From assembly GCF_030814815.1 (NCBI RefSeq), contig NZ_JAUSVR010000018.1, positions 1 through 64,000 on the forward strand: a stretch of DNA of 64,000 nucleotides. The letters are read 5' to 3'. The DNA comes from Ancylobacter amanitiformis. GTDB lineage: Bacteria > Pseudomonadota > Alphaproteobacteria > Rhizobiales > Xanthobacteraceae. Under the pieces are notes generated by a model. It was not told the DNA's origin. It saw only the letters and a program-made list of their open reading frames with translations, and searched no databases. A program made the position numbers and the translations under genes. This document shows positions 15,647 through 24,558 of this stretch, piece after piece; within the stretch, counting starts at the first letter, position 1; every line of letters starts with the position of its first letter.

Positions 15647-17029
15647 ATGAATATGAGAGTGCTGTCGGGCATGTGTCTGCTCGTGGCCGCCGTAGCCGCG
15701 TGCGTGGCGACCGCCGCGCCTTCGCGTCTCTGGCCCTTGGCCTCCATCGGCTTGATCGGCGCCTACATCCTGTTGACCTTCGGGGGAACGGCGGTCTCGG
15801 CCCGGGGCATGCTGGCCGCAGCCATGCTCGTAACAGGGCTGTACATCCTGTCCGGCGGCTCGATGGACGCTTTCGTGCTGATGGCACGACAGGCCGTCTA
15901 TCTGCCGGCGCTCATCACCGTTCTCGTGCCGCTGCGCATCGTCGCGAGGGACAGCGAGATGGTGAGGGAGGCGGGGCGTTTCATCGTCGACCAGCCGCCG
16001 AACCGGCGCTATGGGCTCCTTGCCATCGGCGGGCAGGTTTTCGGCGTTCTTCTGAACATCGGCGGCTTGATGCTCCTTCTCGATGTCGCGCTGCGCGGCC
16101 CGATCTCCCGGCGCGGCGAAGGCCCCGCGGCCGAGACGCAGGTCCGCGGCATCACCACCGCCGTTCTGCGAGGCTTCTGCGCCAATCTCTTCTGGTCGCC
16201 TGTCGGGCTGGGCCTCAATCTCATGCTGACATTGACCCCGGGCCTGACATGGTTCGACTTTGCGCCCTACGGCCTGGCGGCGACGCTCATTTTCCTAGCC
16301 ATCGGCTGGCTGTTCGATCGTGCCGCGGACCGGCCGCCGCCGCGCCCTTCTCGCACGTTCGGGGGCGGCGGCGCCGGGGATCTGGCGGGGTTGCTGTGCA
16401 TTCTGGCGGGTATCATCGGGGCGGCGGCCTTGCTGCAGTGCGTGACCGGCATGCCTCTCCGGGGCACAATTCTGGTGGTCATTCCCCTGGTCGCCGCCGG
16501 CTGGCATCTCACGGCCCACGGGCCAGTGGGCGAGAGATCGGCGCGCCGCTCCCTGCAGGGCTTGGGCGGGCTGACATTCCAGGCCTTGCCCTCTGCGGTA
16601 AACGAGATCGCGATCATCGCTTCGGCGGGCTATCTCGGCCTCATGATCGGCGCGATGGTGCCGGAGCAGGCGGTTCGCGGGTTCGTGCTCCTCCTTGGCT
16701 TGGAGGGCGCGTTGCTTGCCTGCAGCATTTCGCTGTTGATCTTGCTGACTTCGTTGCTGGGGCTGAATCCGATCATAAGCTCCACGATCATCGTCAAAGC
16801 GACGGTTTCTGCGGGTCTGGTGATCCCGGAGCCGATGCTTATCCTCTCTGCTCTCATCGGTTGGGGGCTCGGTCTGTTGGTCTCGCCCGCCACGTCGACG
16901 CTCTCCATCGCTTGCTCGGCAACCGGCCAGCCCCCTTTCACGGTGGGGCTGCGCTGGAACGGTTTCTTCTGCCTGAGCGTATTGATGGTCGCCGCGATCG
17001 GCTTTCTGACACTGTCGCGGTGGCAATGA
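15647..17029 (+). CDS. Multipass membrane protein, probable transporter
   Basis: A roughly 460-residue very hydrophobic protein with at least ten predicted membrane segments (for example LLVAAVAACVATAA, LIGAYILLTFGGTAV, GVLLNIGGLMLLLDVAL, AVNEIAIIASAGYLGLMIG). It has no ATPase or enzymatic motif. The overall pattern, with two halves and re-entrant-looking glycine-rich stretches, resembles ion/dicarboxylate-type transporters, but I do not recognise a specific family. GTG 15635, ATG 15647 and ATG 15653 are all possible starts; 15647 has GAGAAG upstream. It closes the operon, about 100 bp after the SDR, and may export or import a pathway compound. Confidence 0.75.
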   Translation: MNMRVLSGMCLLVAAVAACVATAAPSRLWPLASIGLIGAYILLTFGGTAVSARGMLAAAMLVTGLYILSGGSMDAFVLMARQAVYLPALITVLVPLRIVARDSEMVREAGRFIVDQPPNRRYGLLAIGGQVFGVLLNIGGLMLLLDVALRGPISRRGEGPAAETQVRGITTAVLRGFCANLFWSPVGLGLNLMLTLTPGLTWFDFAPYGLAATLIFLAIGWLFDRAADRPPPRPSRTFGGGGAGDLAGLLCILAGIIGAAALLQCVTGMPLRGTILVVIPLVAAGWHLTAHGPVGERSARRSLQGLGGLTFQALPSAVNEIAIIASAGYLGLMIGAMVPEQAVRGFVLLLGLEGALLACSISLLILLTSLLGLNPIISSTIIVKATVSAGLVIPEPMLILSALIGWGLGLLVSPATSTLSIACSATGQPPFTVGLRWNGFFCLSVLMVAAIGFLTLSRWQ

Positions 17030-17340
17030 TGCATCGTGCCTTGAAGAGCGAGCAAACGGCATCGAAGGTCCAGGCAGCAAGCCGTGGTGCACCCTCGATT
17101 ACGGCCCAGGGATCCGCTCTCGGTTACGCACGCATCATGATTTTCCCGCGCACTATGGCGCGAGCTTGATTCCTTCCGCCATCGCATTTGTCGGGCGATT
17201 GGGTGTCCGCTCGATTGAAACCATAAGACCGACAGCCTCCACACTCATCTCGTCATCGGCTGTTGGCTCACTTCGATGGTGAGTTGCTCGAGACGGCGAA
17301 GGGCCGATGAGTCGATCCAGCTCATCTATGTGCGCTCTCA
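17030..17340. other. Convergent intergenic region, no clear gene
   Basis: This 311-bp gap lies between two convergent operons. A 62-codon minus-strand frame starts with GTG at 17341, sharing a base with the amidase stop, but has no recognisable motif and may be chance. No T-rich terminator hairpin was found. Confidence 0.5.
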
Positions 17341-18714
17341 CTATTTCTGGCGGTCGCTCAGGGTGTCTTCCATGAATGCGGCGGCGCGCAGCAACTGGCG
17401 GTCGGAAAGGCGCCGGCCCGCGATCTGCAGACCTACCGGCAAATCGTTCCGGCCGCGACCCGCGGGTAGGGAAAGTGCCGGGCAGAAGGCGTGATTGAAG
17501 AACGGCGTGAAAACCGCATGCCCGCGATCGCCAACTCTTACTCTGTCAATCTCGCGGGGAGCGAAGTGCTCATGCGGCCAGGCAACGCACGGCGTTGTCG
17601 GGCCGATCAGCAAATCATACCCGCGTGCAAAGAAGCGTGCCGCCGCGCCGGCGATTGCCTGGCTCAGCCCATAGGCGCGGGCGAGAGCGAGACCATCGAG
17701 AGCCAGACCGCGCTCGATCTGGGCGGCAATGGCGGGCGAGAAGCGGGTCGGATCGACACGCCAGGCATCGCCCCATCCGGCCGCAAGGCCTGCCTGCTGG
17801 ATCGGCGCGATGCCGGCTTCGCTCGCGCCCTCCGGCCACAGCGGATCGGATTGCTCGATCGACAGGCCGGCGGCGCGCAGCTTTTCCACGGCGGCCTCGA
17901 TGGCGGTGGCGACATCGGGATCGACCGGCACGTCGAGCCCGAAGCGCGGGCTGTAGGCAATGCGCAAGGCGCGCACTGGGCGCCCATCGTCCGCGGGCAG
18001 ATCTACCGAGCCGGGATCCTCCGGGTGCGAACCGGCAAGCACGTTGAAGAACAGAGTGACGTCGTCGACACGCGCCGCCATCGGCGCCAGCACCTCGGTC
18101 GGCGAGAGGATGCGAGGCGTCGCGATGGCGCCGGTCGACGGCTTGAAGCCCACGACACCGCAATGGGCCGCGGGGCGCCGCCCGGAACCGGCCCCGTCGC
18201 TGCCCAGCGCCAGAGGTACGAAGCCCGCCCCCAGCGCCGCGGCGGCGCCCCCCGAGGAGCCGCCCGGGGTCAGGCGGGGGTCCTGCGGATGCCGGGTGGT
18301 GCCGTAGACGAGGTTCGAGGTATGCCCCGTGCAGCCGAACTCGGACATGTTGGTCGAGCCGACGAAGATCGCGCCGGCGGCGCGCAAGCGCTCGATGGCG
18401 ACATCGTCGTGCTCCGGCACGAAGTCGCGGAACATCAACGAGCCCAGTGTGACCCGCTTGCCGGCGATGCGGATATGATCCTTGGTCGCCACCGGCACTC
18501 CGGCAAGCGGTGGACGTTCGCCGGCGGCAAGCCGCCGCGCGAGCTCGGCAAGCTGGGGCTCGACCTCCGCCGGATCGAAATCGACGATGGCGTTGAGCGC
18601 TTCATTGCCGGCGGCGATGGCCGTGAGCGCATGCTCGACGGCCTCGCGCGGATCGCGGGTTCCATCGTTGACGGAGCGGACGATCTCGATGGCACTCCAG
18701 GGAAACATATCCAT
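17341..18714 (-). CDS. Amidase-signature hydrolase
   Basis: A 457-residue amidase-signature enzyme. The catalytic lysine lies in GVPVATKDHIRIAG (about residue 78), the serine-rich loop is LTPGGSSGGAAAALG, and the nucleophile region is LGSDGAGSGRRPAAHCG. The C-terminus LPVGLQIAGRRLSDRQLL is standard. Unlike the amidase at 9961 it has no small partner gene. It is the last gene of the long leftward operon, 27 bp after RidA, and may release ammonia or an amine from an imported amide. Confidence 0.92.
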   Translation of the reverse strand: MDMFPWSAIEIVRSVNDGTRDPREAVEHALTAIAAGNEALNAIVDFDPAEVEPQLAELARRLAAGERPPLAGVPVATKDHIRIAGKRVTLGSLMFRDFVPEHDDVAIERLRAAGAIFVGSTNMSEFGCTGHTSNLVYGTTRHPQDPRLTPGGSSGGAAAALGAGFVPLALGSDGAGSGRRPAAHCGVVGFKPSTGAIATPRILSPTEVLAPMAARVDDVTLFFNVLAGSHPEDPGSVDLPADDGRPVRALRIAYSPRFGLDVPVDPDVATAIEAAVEKLRAAGLSIEQSDPLWPEGASEAGIAPIQQAGLAAGWGDAWRVDPTRFSPAIAAQIERGLALDGLALARAYGLSQAIAGAAARFFARGYDLLIGPTTPCVAWPHEHFAPREIDRVRVGDRGHAVFTPFFNHAFCPALSLPAGRGRNDLPVGLQIAGRRLSDRQLLRAAAFMEDTLSDRQK

Positions 18715-18741
18715 CTCCGGCCAAGAGCAACTGGCAAACCG

Positions 18742-19239
18742 CTAGGACGCCGGGCTGTCGATCTCGACGATCAGCGACGTCTCGAAACAGTAATTGTCCG
18801 ACAGCGAGGGAGCACCATAGGTCGCCCGCGCGCCGAGGCCGATCTCCGAGCCGAACACCTCGTCGAAAAGGTCGCTCAGGCCGTTGGTGATCTTGTAGTG
18901 CTCGTAGAAATCCGGCGTGCAGGCAACGAAATTGATCGAGCTGACAATGGCGGTGACGCGGTCGAGGTCGCCGATCGCGCGCTTGATGGTGGAGAGGCAG
19001 TTGATGCCGGTCTGCCGGGCGGCGCGATAGCCTTCCTCGATGGTCACGTCATGGCCGAGCCGGCCGGGATAGCGCACCTCGCCATTCTCCATGCCGGCGG
19101 AATGGCCTCCCAGATGCAGCACCCGCCCCGTGATGATGAAGGGCTTCATCTTGCCGTAACGCTTGCCGTACTGCCCGGGTCCGGCCATCGGAACCGTGAG
19201 GGTGATGCCGAGTTCGTCGAGACGCTGTTCGATCTTCAT
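18742..19239 (-). CDS. RidA family protein
   Basis: A 165-residue member of the YjgF/YER057c/UK114 family, which hydrolyses reactive enamine/imine intermediates made by PLP enzymes, or acts as an amidohydrolase in catabolic operons. It begins MKIEQRLDELGITL and contains KPFIITGRVLHLGGHS, QTGINCLSTIKRAIGDLDRV and the terminal GAPSLSDNYCFETSLIVEI. The conserved C-terminal arginine and glutamate pattern of canonical RidA (RxxV...A-LP....VE) is altered, so it belongs to a variant subgroup. The ATG at 19239 was chosen over longer frames because it starts the conserved fold. Neighbouring PLP enzymes fit a protective role. Confidence 0.85.
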   Translation of the reverse strand: MKIEQRLDELGITLTVPMAGPGQYGKRYGKMKPFIITGRVLHLGGHSAGMENGEVRYPGRLGHDVTIEEGYRAARQTGINCLSTIKRAIGDLDRVTAIVSSINFVACTPDFYEHYKITNGLSDLFDEVFGSEIGLGARATYGAPSLSDNYCFETSLIVEIDSPAS

Positions 19240-19285
19240 GGCTGGAACCTGCTGGTTGAACGTGTCGAAGGACGATGGGCCGGGC

Positions 19286-20896
19286 CTACAGGCCGAGTGC
19301 GCAACCGTCCTTGCGCGGATCGGAGGCGGCGGCGAGGATCCCGCTCGCGGGATCGCGCCAGATGAGCTGGCCGCCACCGATCATCGCCGGTGACCACTGG
19401 GCATCGTGGCCGCGCGACCGCAGGGCGTCGATCAAGCCGGGGTCGGTCCGCCGCTCGACATTGAGCACGCCGCGATAGGCGAAGCTGCGGGGTCTATCGA
19501 GCGCCTGCTGCGGATCGAGGCCCAGATCGAGGATGTTCGACAGCAATTCGGCATGGCCGGCGGCCTGGTATGGGCCGCCCATGACGCCGAAGGGCGCGAC
19601 GCACGCGCCGTCCTTCATCACCATGCCGGGAATGAGCGTATGGAGCGGCCGCTTGCCGCCGGCGATCGCATTCGGGTGGCCGGGCTCAAGGCGAAACTGG
19701 GCGCCCCGGTTGTGGAACAGAACCCCCGAACGTGGCGCCATGATCCGGCTGCCGAACGAGTGGAACAGCGAGTTGATGAAGGAAATCGCGTTGCCGTCCT
19801 CGTCGATCACGCAGGCATAGACAGTGTCGCGCTGCATGACCTCCGGCCACACGACAGGCTCCGCCGCGTGACTCATGTCGATCCGTGTCCGGGCGAAGTC
19901 GGCCCATTGCGGCGACAGCAGCTCCCGGACGGGAGTGGAGGCGAAATCAGGATCGCCGAACAGGTGATCGCGGTGGTGATAGGCAAGCTTGGCAAGTTCG
20001 GCCAGAACGTGAATCCGGTCGGCCTCGCTCAGGCCGGGGTCGGCGAGATCCATCCGGTCCAGCACGTTCAGCATCATGAGCGCCGCGAGACCCTGGCCGC
20101 TCGGCGGCAGCTCGAGCACGTCGTAGCCCCGGTAGCGTGTCGAAATCGGCGCGACGTAGTCGGCCCGGGCCTCCGCGAAATCCTGCAGCGTGTGCAGCCC
20201 GCCATGGTCCCGCAGGCAGGCGACCATGTCGGCGGCGACCTCCCCCGTGTAGAAACCGTCATGGCCTTCGCGGGCGATGGTCTCCAGCGTCGCGGCCAGC
20301 CGAGGCTGGCGGTGGAGGCTGCCGGCCGGGATGGGGCGGCCCTCGGGCAGGAACACCGACGCCGCTACCGGGTGATCGGCCAGCAGCGGGGCCTCCGTCG
20401 ACCAGTCGAGGCCCACGATGGGCTGCACCACATAGCCGTCGCGGGCGCAGCGGATCGCCGGCTCCAGCACGGTTTCCAGCGACAGGCGACCATGGTCCGC
20501 AAGGAGCTTGCACCAGCCGGCCACGGCCCCCGGAACGGTCACCGAATGCGGCGAGTCGAGCGCCAGTTCCGCGACGCCATGCTGGGCGAACCAGCCCGTG
20601 CTGGCCGCCGCCGGGGCACGGCCGGCGCCGCTGAGACCGATTGGCGCGCGCGCGTTGCGCGGCATGCAGAGGGCGAAGCAGTCGCCGCCGATGCCGGTCT
20701 GGTGGGGCTCCACCACGCACTGCACCGCGATGGCCGCGATGGCCGCGTCCACGGCGTTGCCGCCCCGGCGGAGCATGTCGATGGCGGTCAGGCTCGCCAG
20801 CGGATGCGATGTCGCCGCCGCGGCCCTTGCCGAATACACGATCGAGCGCGTGCGCCCGGCGCCGTCGAGCGGCTTCCGATCCCGATTGTCACTCAC
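19286..20896 (-). CDS. ggt: Gamma-glutamyltransferase family hydrolase
   Basis: A 536-residue Ntn-type gamma-glutamyltransferase, made as a precursor and cleaved before a threonine. The N-terminal part has HPLASLTAIDMLRRGGNAVD and EPHQTGIGGDCFAL. The nucleophile is expected at the T of RDTVYACVIDEDGNAISF, about two-thirds along, followed by SLFHSFGSRI and GVMGGPYQAAGHAE. No signal peptide is visible, so it probably works in the cytoplasm, unlike periplasmic Ggt. GTG at 20896 was chosen (GAGGATGG upstream); the frame extends to 20923. In this operon it could cleave a gamma-glutamyl amide, either an imported one or one made by the glutamine-synthetase-like ligase at 37169. Confidence 0.88.
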   Translation of the reverse strand: MSDNRDRKPLDGAGRTRSIVYSARAAAATSHPLASLTAIDMLRRGGNAVDAAIAAIAVQCVVEPHQTGIGGDCFALCMPRNARAPIGLSGAGRAPAAASTGWFAQHGVAELALDSPHSVTVPGAVAGWCKLLADHGRLSLETVLEPAIRCARDGYVVQPIVGLDWSTEAPLLADHPVAASVFLPEGRPIPAGSLHRQPRLAATLETIAREGHDGFYTGEVAADMVACLRDHGGLHTLQDFAEARADYVAPISTRYRGYDVLELPPSGQGLAALMMLNVLDRMDLADPGLSEADRIHVLAELAKLAYHHRDHLFGDPDFASTPVRELLSPQWADFARTRIDMSHAAEPVVWPEVMQRDTVYACVIDEDGNAISFINSLFHSFGSRIMAPRSGVLFHNRGAQFRLEPGHPNAIAGGKRPLHTLIPGMVMKDGACVAPFGVMGGPYQAAGHAELLSNILDLGLDPQQALDRPRSFAYRGVLNVERRTDPGLIDALRSRGHDAQWSPAMIGGGQLIWRDPASGILAAASDPRKDGCALGL

Positions 20897-21017
20897 GCCA
20901 AATCCATCCTCAACCTGCTGCACGCCACCATCCTGCGTCTGGTGGGCAATGCCGAATGTCCCGTGTCGTCCGGCGTGCCCGCCGTCCCGCGCCGGCGGCC
21001 GGGACGATGGCTGCCGC

Positions 21018-21770
21018 TCAGCCCAGTTCCGCGCTCAGTTCGCGCAGGCGCGTCGTCTGCGGATTACGGGTGCGGCCGGCCCGCAAGTCCTCGGCGGAGA
21101 GGATTTCCACCATCTCGCCATTGCTCATCACGCCGACCCATGGGCACAGATGCGCCACCACCGCGAGATTGTGGCTGACCATCAGATAGGTGAGCTTTCG
21201 CTCCTCGCGCAGATCCGCCAGCAGGTTGAGGATCTCCGCCTGGACAGACACGTCCAGCGCGCTGGTAGGTTCGTCGAGCAGCAGCACCGAGGGTTCGGAA
21301 ATCAGCGCGCGGGCGATCGCCACACGCTGGCGCTGGCCGCCGGAAAGCTGGTGCGGGTAGCGAAAGCGCGCCGCCGCCGGCAGCGCGACATCGGCAAGCA
21401 CCTGCCGGATCCGCCGGTCGATATCGCCAATCCCCTGCACGAGCAGCGGCTCGCTCAATGCGCGATCCACGGTCTGGCGCGGATGCAGCGACCCGTAGGG
21501 GTCCTGGAACACCATCTGCACGCGGCGGAAGAAATCCGGCGGCTTGCCCCGCCCCAGCGGCATGCCGGCGATTTCGAGATACCCGTCCCAGAGATCGTTG
21601 AGGCCGGCCAGCGCGCGCATCACCGTCGACTTGCCCGAACCGCTCTCGCCGACAATGCCGAAGCTGCTGCCCTCCGGCACGCGAAAGCTGACGCCGCGCA
21701 CCGCGTCGTGCGAGCCGAAGCGGACCCGCAGGTCATCGACGATGATCATGTCGCGGCGGGTATGGCTCAT
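21018..21770 (-). CDS. ABC transporter ATP-binding protein, DppF-like (second system)
   Basis: A 250-residue ATPase with intact Walker A GESGSGKST, Q-loop VFQDPYGSLHP, signature LSGGQRQR, Walker B VLLLDEPTSALD and H-loop VSHNL. ATG 21770 has GAGGTG just upstream; a GTG at 21779 is also in frame. It is the last transporter gene of the second peptide-type system and precedes ggt. It is close in sequence to the DppF-like protein at 8466. Confidence 0.93.
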   Translation of the reverse strand: MSHTRRDMIIVDDLRVRFGSHDAVRGVSFRVPEGSSFGIVGESGSGKSTVMRALAGLNDLWDGYLEIAGMPLGRGKPPDFFRRVQMVFQDPYGSLHPRQTVDRALSEPLLVQGIGDIDRRIRQVLADVALPAAARFRYPHQLSGGQRQRVAIARALISEPSVLLLDEPTSALDVSVQAEILNLLADLREERKLTYLMVSHNLAVVAHLCPWVGVMSNGEMVEILSAEDLRAGRTRNPQTTRLRELSAELG

Positions 21771-21780
21771 GTCGGCCACC

Positions 21781-22608
21781 TCATGTCAGCCACGCGGGAT
21801 CGCGCGCCATCACGGGCAGGCGCGGCCGCGGGTGGGTCAGGCTGGGCATGCAGTCCAGCAGCGCCCTTGTATAGGGATGGCGCGCCTGGCCGAGTTCGCC
21901 CGCCGCCAGTTCCTCCACCACGCGGCCGGCATACATGACCGCGACGCGATCGCAGAAATGCCCGACCAGCGGCAGATCGTGGCTGATCAGCATCAGCCCC
22001 ATATTGCGCCGGGAGACGAGGTCTTCCATCAGCTTGAGGATTTCCGCCTGCACGGAGGCATCCAGCGCGGAGGTCGGCTCGTCGGCGATCAGCAGTTCCG
22101 GGTCCGGCGCCAGCATCATGGCGATCATCACGCGCTGGCCCATGCCGCCGGAGAGCTCGTGCGGGTAGGAATCGGCGACGCGCCGGGGATCGCGGATCTG
22201 CACCTGCGCCAGCAGGTCGATCGCCGCTTCCTTCGCCTGCCGCCGCGAGCCCTTTCGCCGGTTGCGCCAGGCCTCGGCGATCTGGTCGCCGGCGGTCATG
22301 ATCGGATTGAGCGAGTATTTGGGGTCCTGCAGGATGAGGCCGGCGCGACGGCCGCGGATCATCCCCATCTGCTTCTCGCTCGCCGAGAGCACGTCGATGC
22401 CATCGAAGCGCAGCGTGTCCGCCCGCGTGACCGCCGCCGGTGGCAGCAGGCGCAGCAGCGCCCGCGCGGTGAGGGACTTGCCGCTGCCGCTTTCGCCGAC
22501 AATGCCCAGCTTCTCCGTGCCGAGCGTCATCGATACGTCGCGGACCGCCGCGTGCATGCCATGCGGCGTCGGGAAGGAAATGTTGAGACCGGAAATTTCC
22601 ACCAGCAT
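21781..22608 (-). CDS. ABC transporter ATP-binding protein, DppD-like (second system)
   Basis: A 275-residue ATPase: Walker A GESGSGKS, Q-loop LQDPKYSLNP, signature LSGGMGQR, Walker B LLIADEPTSALD, H-loop ISHDLPLVG and the short tail RHPYTRALLDCMPSL. The ATG at 22608 starts MLVEISGLNISFPTP; the frame continues upstream into the permease but is not coding there. Twelve bp separate it from the upstream permease stop. Confidence 0.93.
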   Translation of the reverse strand: MLVEISGLNISFPTPHGMHAAVRDVSMTLGTEKLGIVGESGSGKSLTARALLRLLPPAAVTRADTLRFDGIDVLSASEKQMGMIRGRRAGLILQDPKYSLNPIMTAGDQIAEAWRNRRKGSRRQAKEAAIDLLAQVQIRDPRRVADSYPHELSGGMGQRVMIAMMLAPDPELLIADEPTSALDASVQAEILKLMEDLVSRRNMGLMLISHDLPLVGHFCDRVAVMYAGRVVEELAAGELGQARHPYTRALLDCMPSLTHPRPRLPVMARDPAWLT

Positions 22609-22619
22609 CCGGGTCTCCC

Positions 22620-23525
22620 TCACCCCTGCCTGGGGTCGAGCACGTCGCGCAGCCCGTCGCCCAAGAGGTTGAAGGCCAGCGAGGCGACGAGAATGGCGAT
22701 TCCGGGGATCAGCGGAACCCACCACTGGTCGAGGAGGAACCGCCGGGCGGTGGCGATCATGGTTCCCCATTCCGGCGAGGGTGGCTGCGCGCCCATGCCC
22801 AGGAAGCCGAGGCTCGCGGCGAAGATGATGATGGCGCTCATGTCCAGCGTGACGCGCACGATGAGCGAACCAAGGCACAGCGGCATGATATGGCGCAGGA
22901 TGATCCGCCCCGAAGACGCTCCGGTCATGCGCACGGCGGCGATGTAATCCGCATCGCGGATCGTCATGGTCTCGGCGCGCGCCAGCCGGGCATAGGGTGG
23001 CCAGGTGGTCAGGGCGATGGCGATCACGGCGCTGGTCATGCCGGGCTGGATCGCGGCCACGAAGGCCAGGGCGAGGATCAGCCGGGGAAAGGCCAGGAAT
23101 ACATCCGTCACACGCATCAGGATGACGTCGGCAGCGCCGCGATAATAGCCGGCGACGCAGCCGACCGCGAGGCCGATCGGCGCCACCAGGACGACCACCG
23201 CCAGCACCATGCCGAGCGTGACGCGCGCGCCATAGAGCAGCCGGGAATAGACGTCGCGCCCCAGTTCGTCGGTTCCGAGCCAGTGCTGTGTCGAGGGGGG
23301 CAACAGCCTCTGGCCGAGATTCTGCGTCACGGGATCATGCGTGGCGAGCAGCGGGGCGAGGATCGCACACGCCAGCAGCGCGATCACCGTGGCGAGGCCG
23401 TAGAGGGCCGGCTTGTTCGCGCGAAAATCACACCAGAGGCGATAGCGGCGCCCCCACGCCGCCTGCGCGCGCGATTGCGGACTGTCGCTCAGCAGCCATG
23501 CCCTGTCGAAGAGTCTACCGATCAT
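22620..23525 (-). CDS. ABC transporter permease, DppC-like (second system)
   Basis: A 301-residue permease with the DppC pattern: N-terminal membrane segment, PPSTQHWLGTDELGRDVYSR, then the permease core with RLARAETMTIRDADYIAAVR and the C-terminal LLGDGLRDVLDPRQG. Same length as its counterpart at 6731. The ATG at 23525 overlaps the stop of the upstream DppB-like gene (ATGA). Confidence 0.94.
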   Translation of the reverse strand: MIGRLFDRAWLLSDSPQSRAQAAWGRRYRLWCDFRANKPALYGLATVIALLACAILAPLLATHDPVTQNLGQRLLPPSTQHWLGTDELGRDVYSRLLYGARVTLGMVLAVVVLVAPIGLAVGCVAGYYRGAADVILMRVTDVFLAFPRLILALAFVAAIQPGMTSAVIAIALTTWPPYARLARAETMTIRDADYIAAVRMTGASSGRIILRHIMPLCLGSLIVRVTLDMSAIIIFAASLGFLGMGAQPPSPEWGTMIATARRFLLDQWWVPLIPGIAILVASLAFNLLGDGLRDVLDPRQG

Positions 23526-24547
23526 ACGCGTGGGTCCAGCACTCGATAGGCGACGTCGGCGAGCAGGTTCAGCACCATGTAGACGAAGCCGACCAGCAGC
23601 GTTGCGCCAATCACCGCATTCATGTCCGCGTTGAGCAGGGACACCGTCAGGTACTGGCCAATTCCCGGCCAGCTGAAGATCATCTCGGTGACCACGGCGC
23701 CTTCCAGCAATCCGGCATAGGTCAGCGCGAGCACGGTCGCGAGGCGCACCGCAATGTTGCCGAAGGCGTGACGCCAGATGACCCGCGCCGGAGACAGTCC
23801 CTTTGCCCGCGCCGTGATGACATATTCCCCGGCGAGCGCGTCGATCATGAAGGCGCGGGTCATGCGCGAGATATAGGCCATCGAGAAATAGGCCAGCACC
23901 GCCGCCGGGAGCATCAGATGGGAGAGGGCATCCCAGAACACATCCGCATCGCCGGCGATCAGTGCATCGACCGTCAGGAAGCCGGTGACGGTGGGGGTCA
24001 TTCCCACATAGGCAACACCGACGCGGCCCGTTCCGGGCGCCCAGCCCAGCCATGCATAGAAAACCAGCAACGAGATCAGCCCCAGCACCGGGATCGGGAT
24101 GGAATGGCCGACGATGGAGAAAACCCGGACAAACTGGTCGAGCCGAGAATTGCGGCGCACCGCCGAGAGCACACCGAGCGGAATGCCGATGAGGGTAGCG
24201 AAGATCATCGCGGTGGTGCCGAGCTCCACCGTCGCCGGAAAATACAGCTTGATGTCGTCGACGACGAGGTTGGACGTCATCACCGAACGTCCCAGATCGC
24301 CACGGAAAAGGTGAGTCAGGTAGATCCAGAACTGGACGGGAAGCGGCTTGTCCAGCCCGAGCTCGATCCGCATGCGCTCCACCAGTTCCGGGCGGGCATG
24401 ATCGCCGAGAATGGTCAGCACCGGATCGATCGGGATCACGCGGCCGATGAAGAACGTCACCAGCACAAGGCCGAACAGGGTGATCGCCAGGCTGGAGACG
24501 GTTGCCCCCAGCCTGGCCAGTGTCCGCGCGGGCGAATGCCGCTGCAT
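23522..24547 (-). CDS. ABC transporter permease, DppB-like (second system)
   Basis: A 341-residue permease. It starts MQRHSPARTLARLGATVSSL, followed by the first membrane segment and the diagnostic RVIPIDPV, then GLDKPLPVQFWIYL, and the EAA-type loop in GEYVITARAKGLSPARVI. The ATG at 24547 lies 12 bp after the binding-protein stop, so all five transporter genes are one unit in the order receptor, B, C, D, F. Confidence 0.93.
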   Translation of the reverse strand: MQRHSPARTLARLGATVSSLAITLFGLVLVTFFIGRVIPIDPVLTILGDHARPELVERMRIELGLDKPLPVQFWIYLTHLFRGDLGRSVMTSNLVVDDIKLYFPATVELGTTAMIFATLIGIPLGVLSAVRRNSRLDQFVRVFSIVGHSIPIPVLGLISLLVFYAWLGWAPGTGRVGVAYVGMTPTVTGFLTVDALIAGDADVFWDALSHLMLPAAVLAYFSMAYISRMTRAFMIDALAGEYVITARAKGLSPARVIWRHAFGNIAVRLATVLALTYAGLLEGAVVTEMIFSWPGIGQYLTVSLLNADMNAVIGATLLVGFVYMVLNLLADVAYRVLDPRV

Positions 24548-24558
24548 GGCGCTCCGCC

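Noticed and set aside
17153..17341. A 62-codon minus-strand frame starting at the amidase stop
   Set aside because: The start-stop overlap is suggestive, but there is no motif and the composition is ordinary; not enough to call a gene.
17491..19365. A 624-codon plus-strand open frame
   Set aside because: Antisense to the second amidase and RidA genes, which have intact catalytic motifs.
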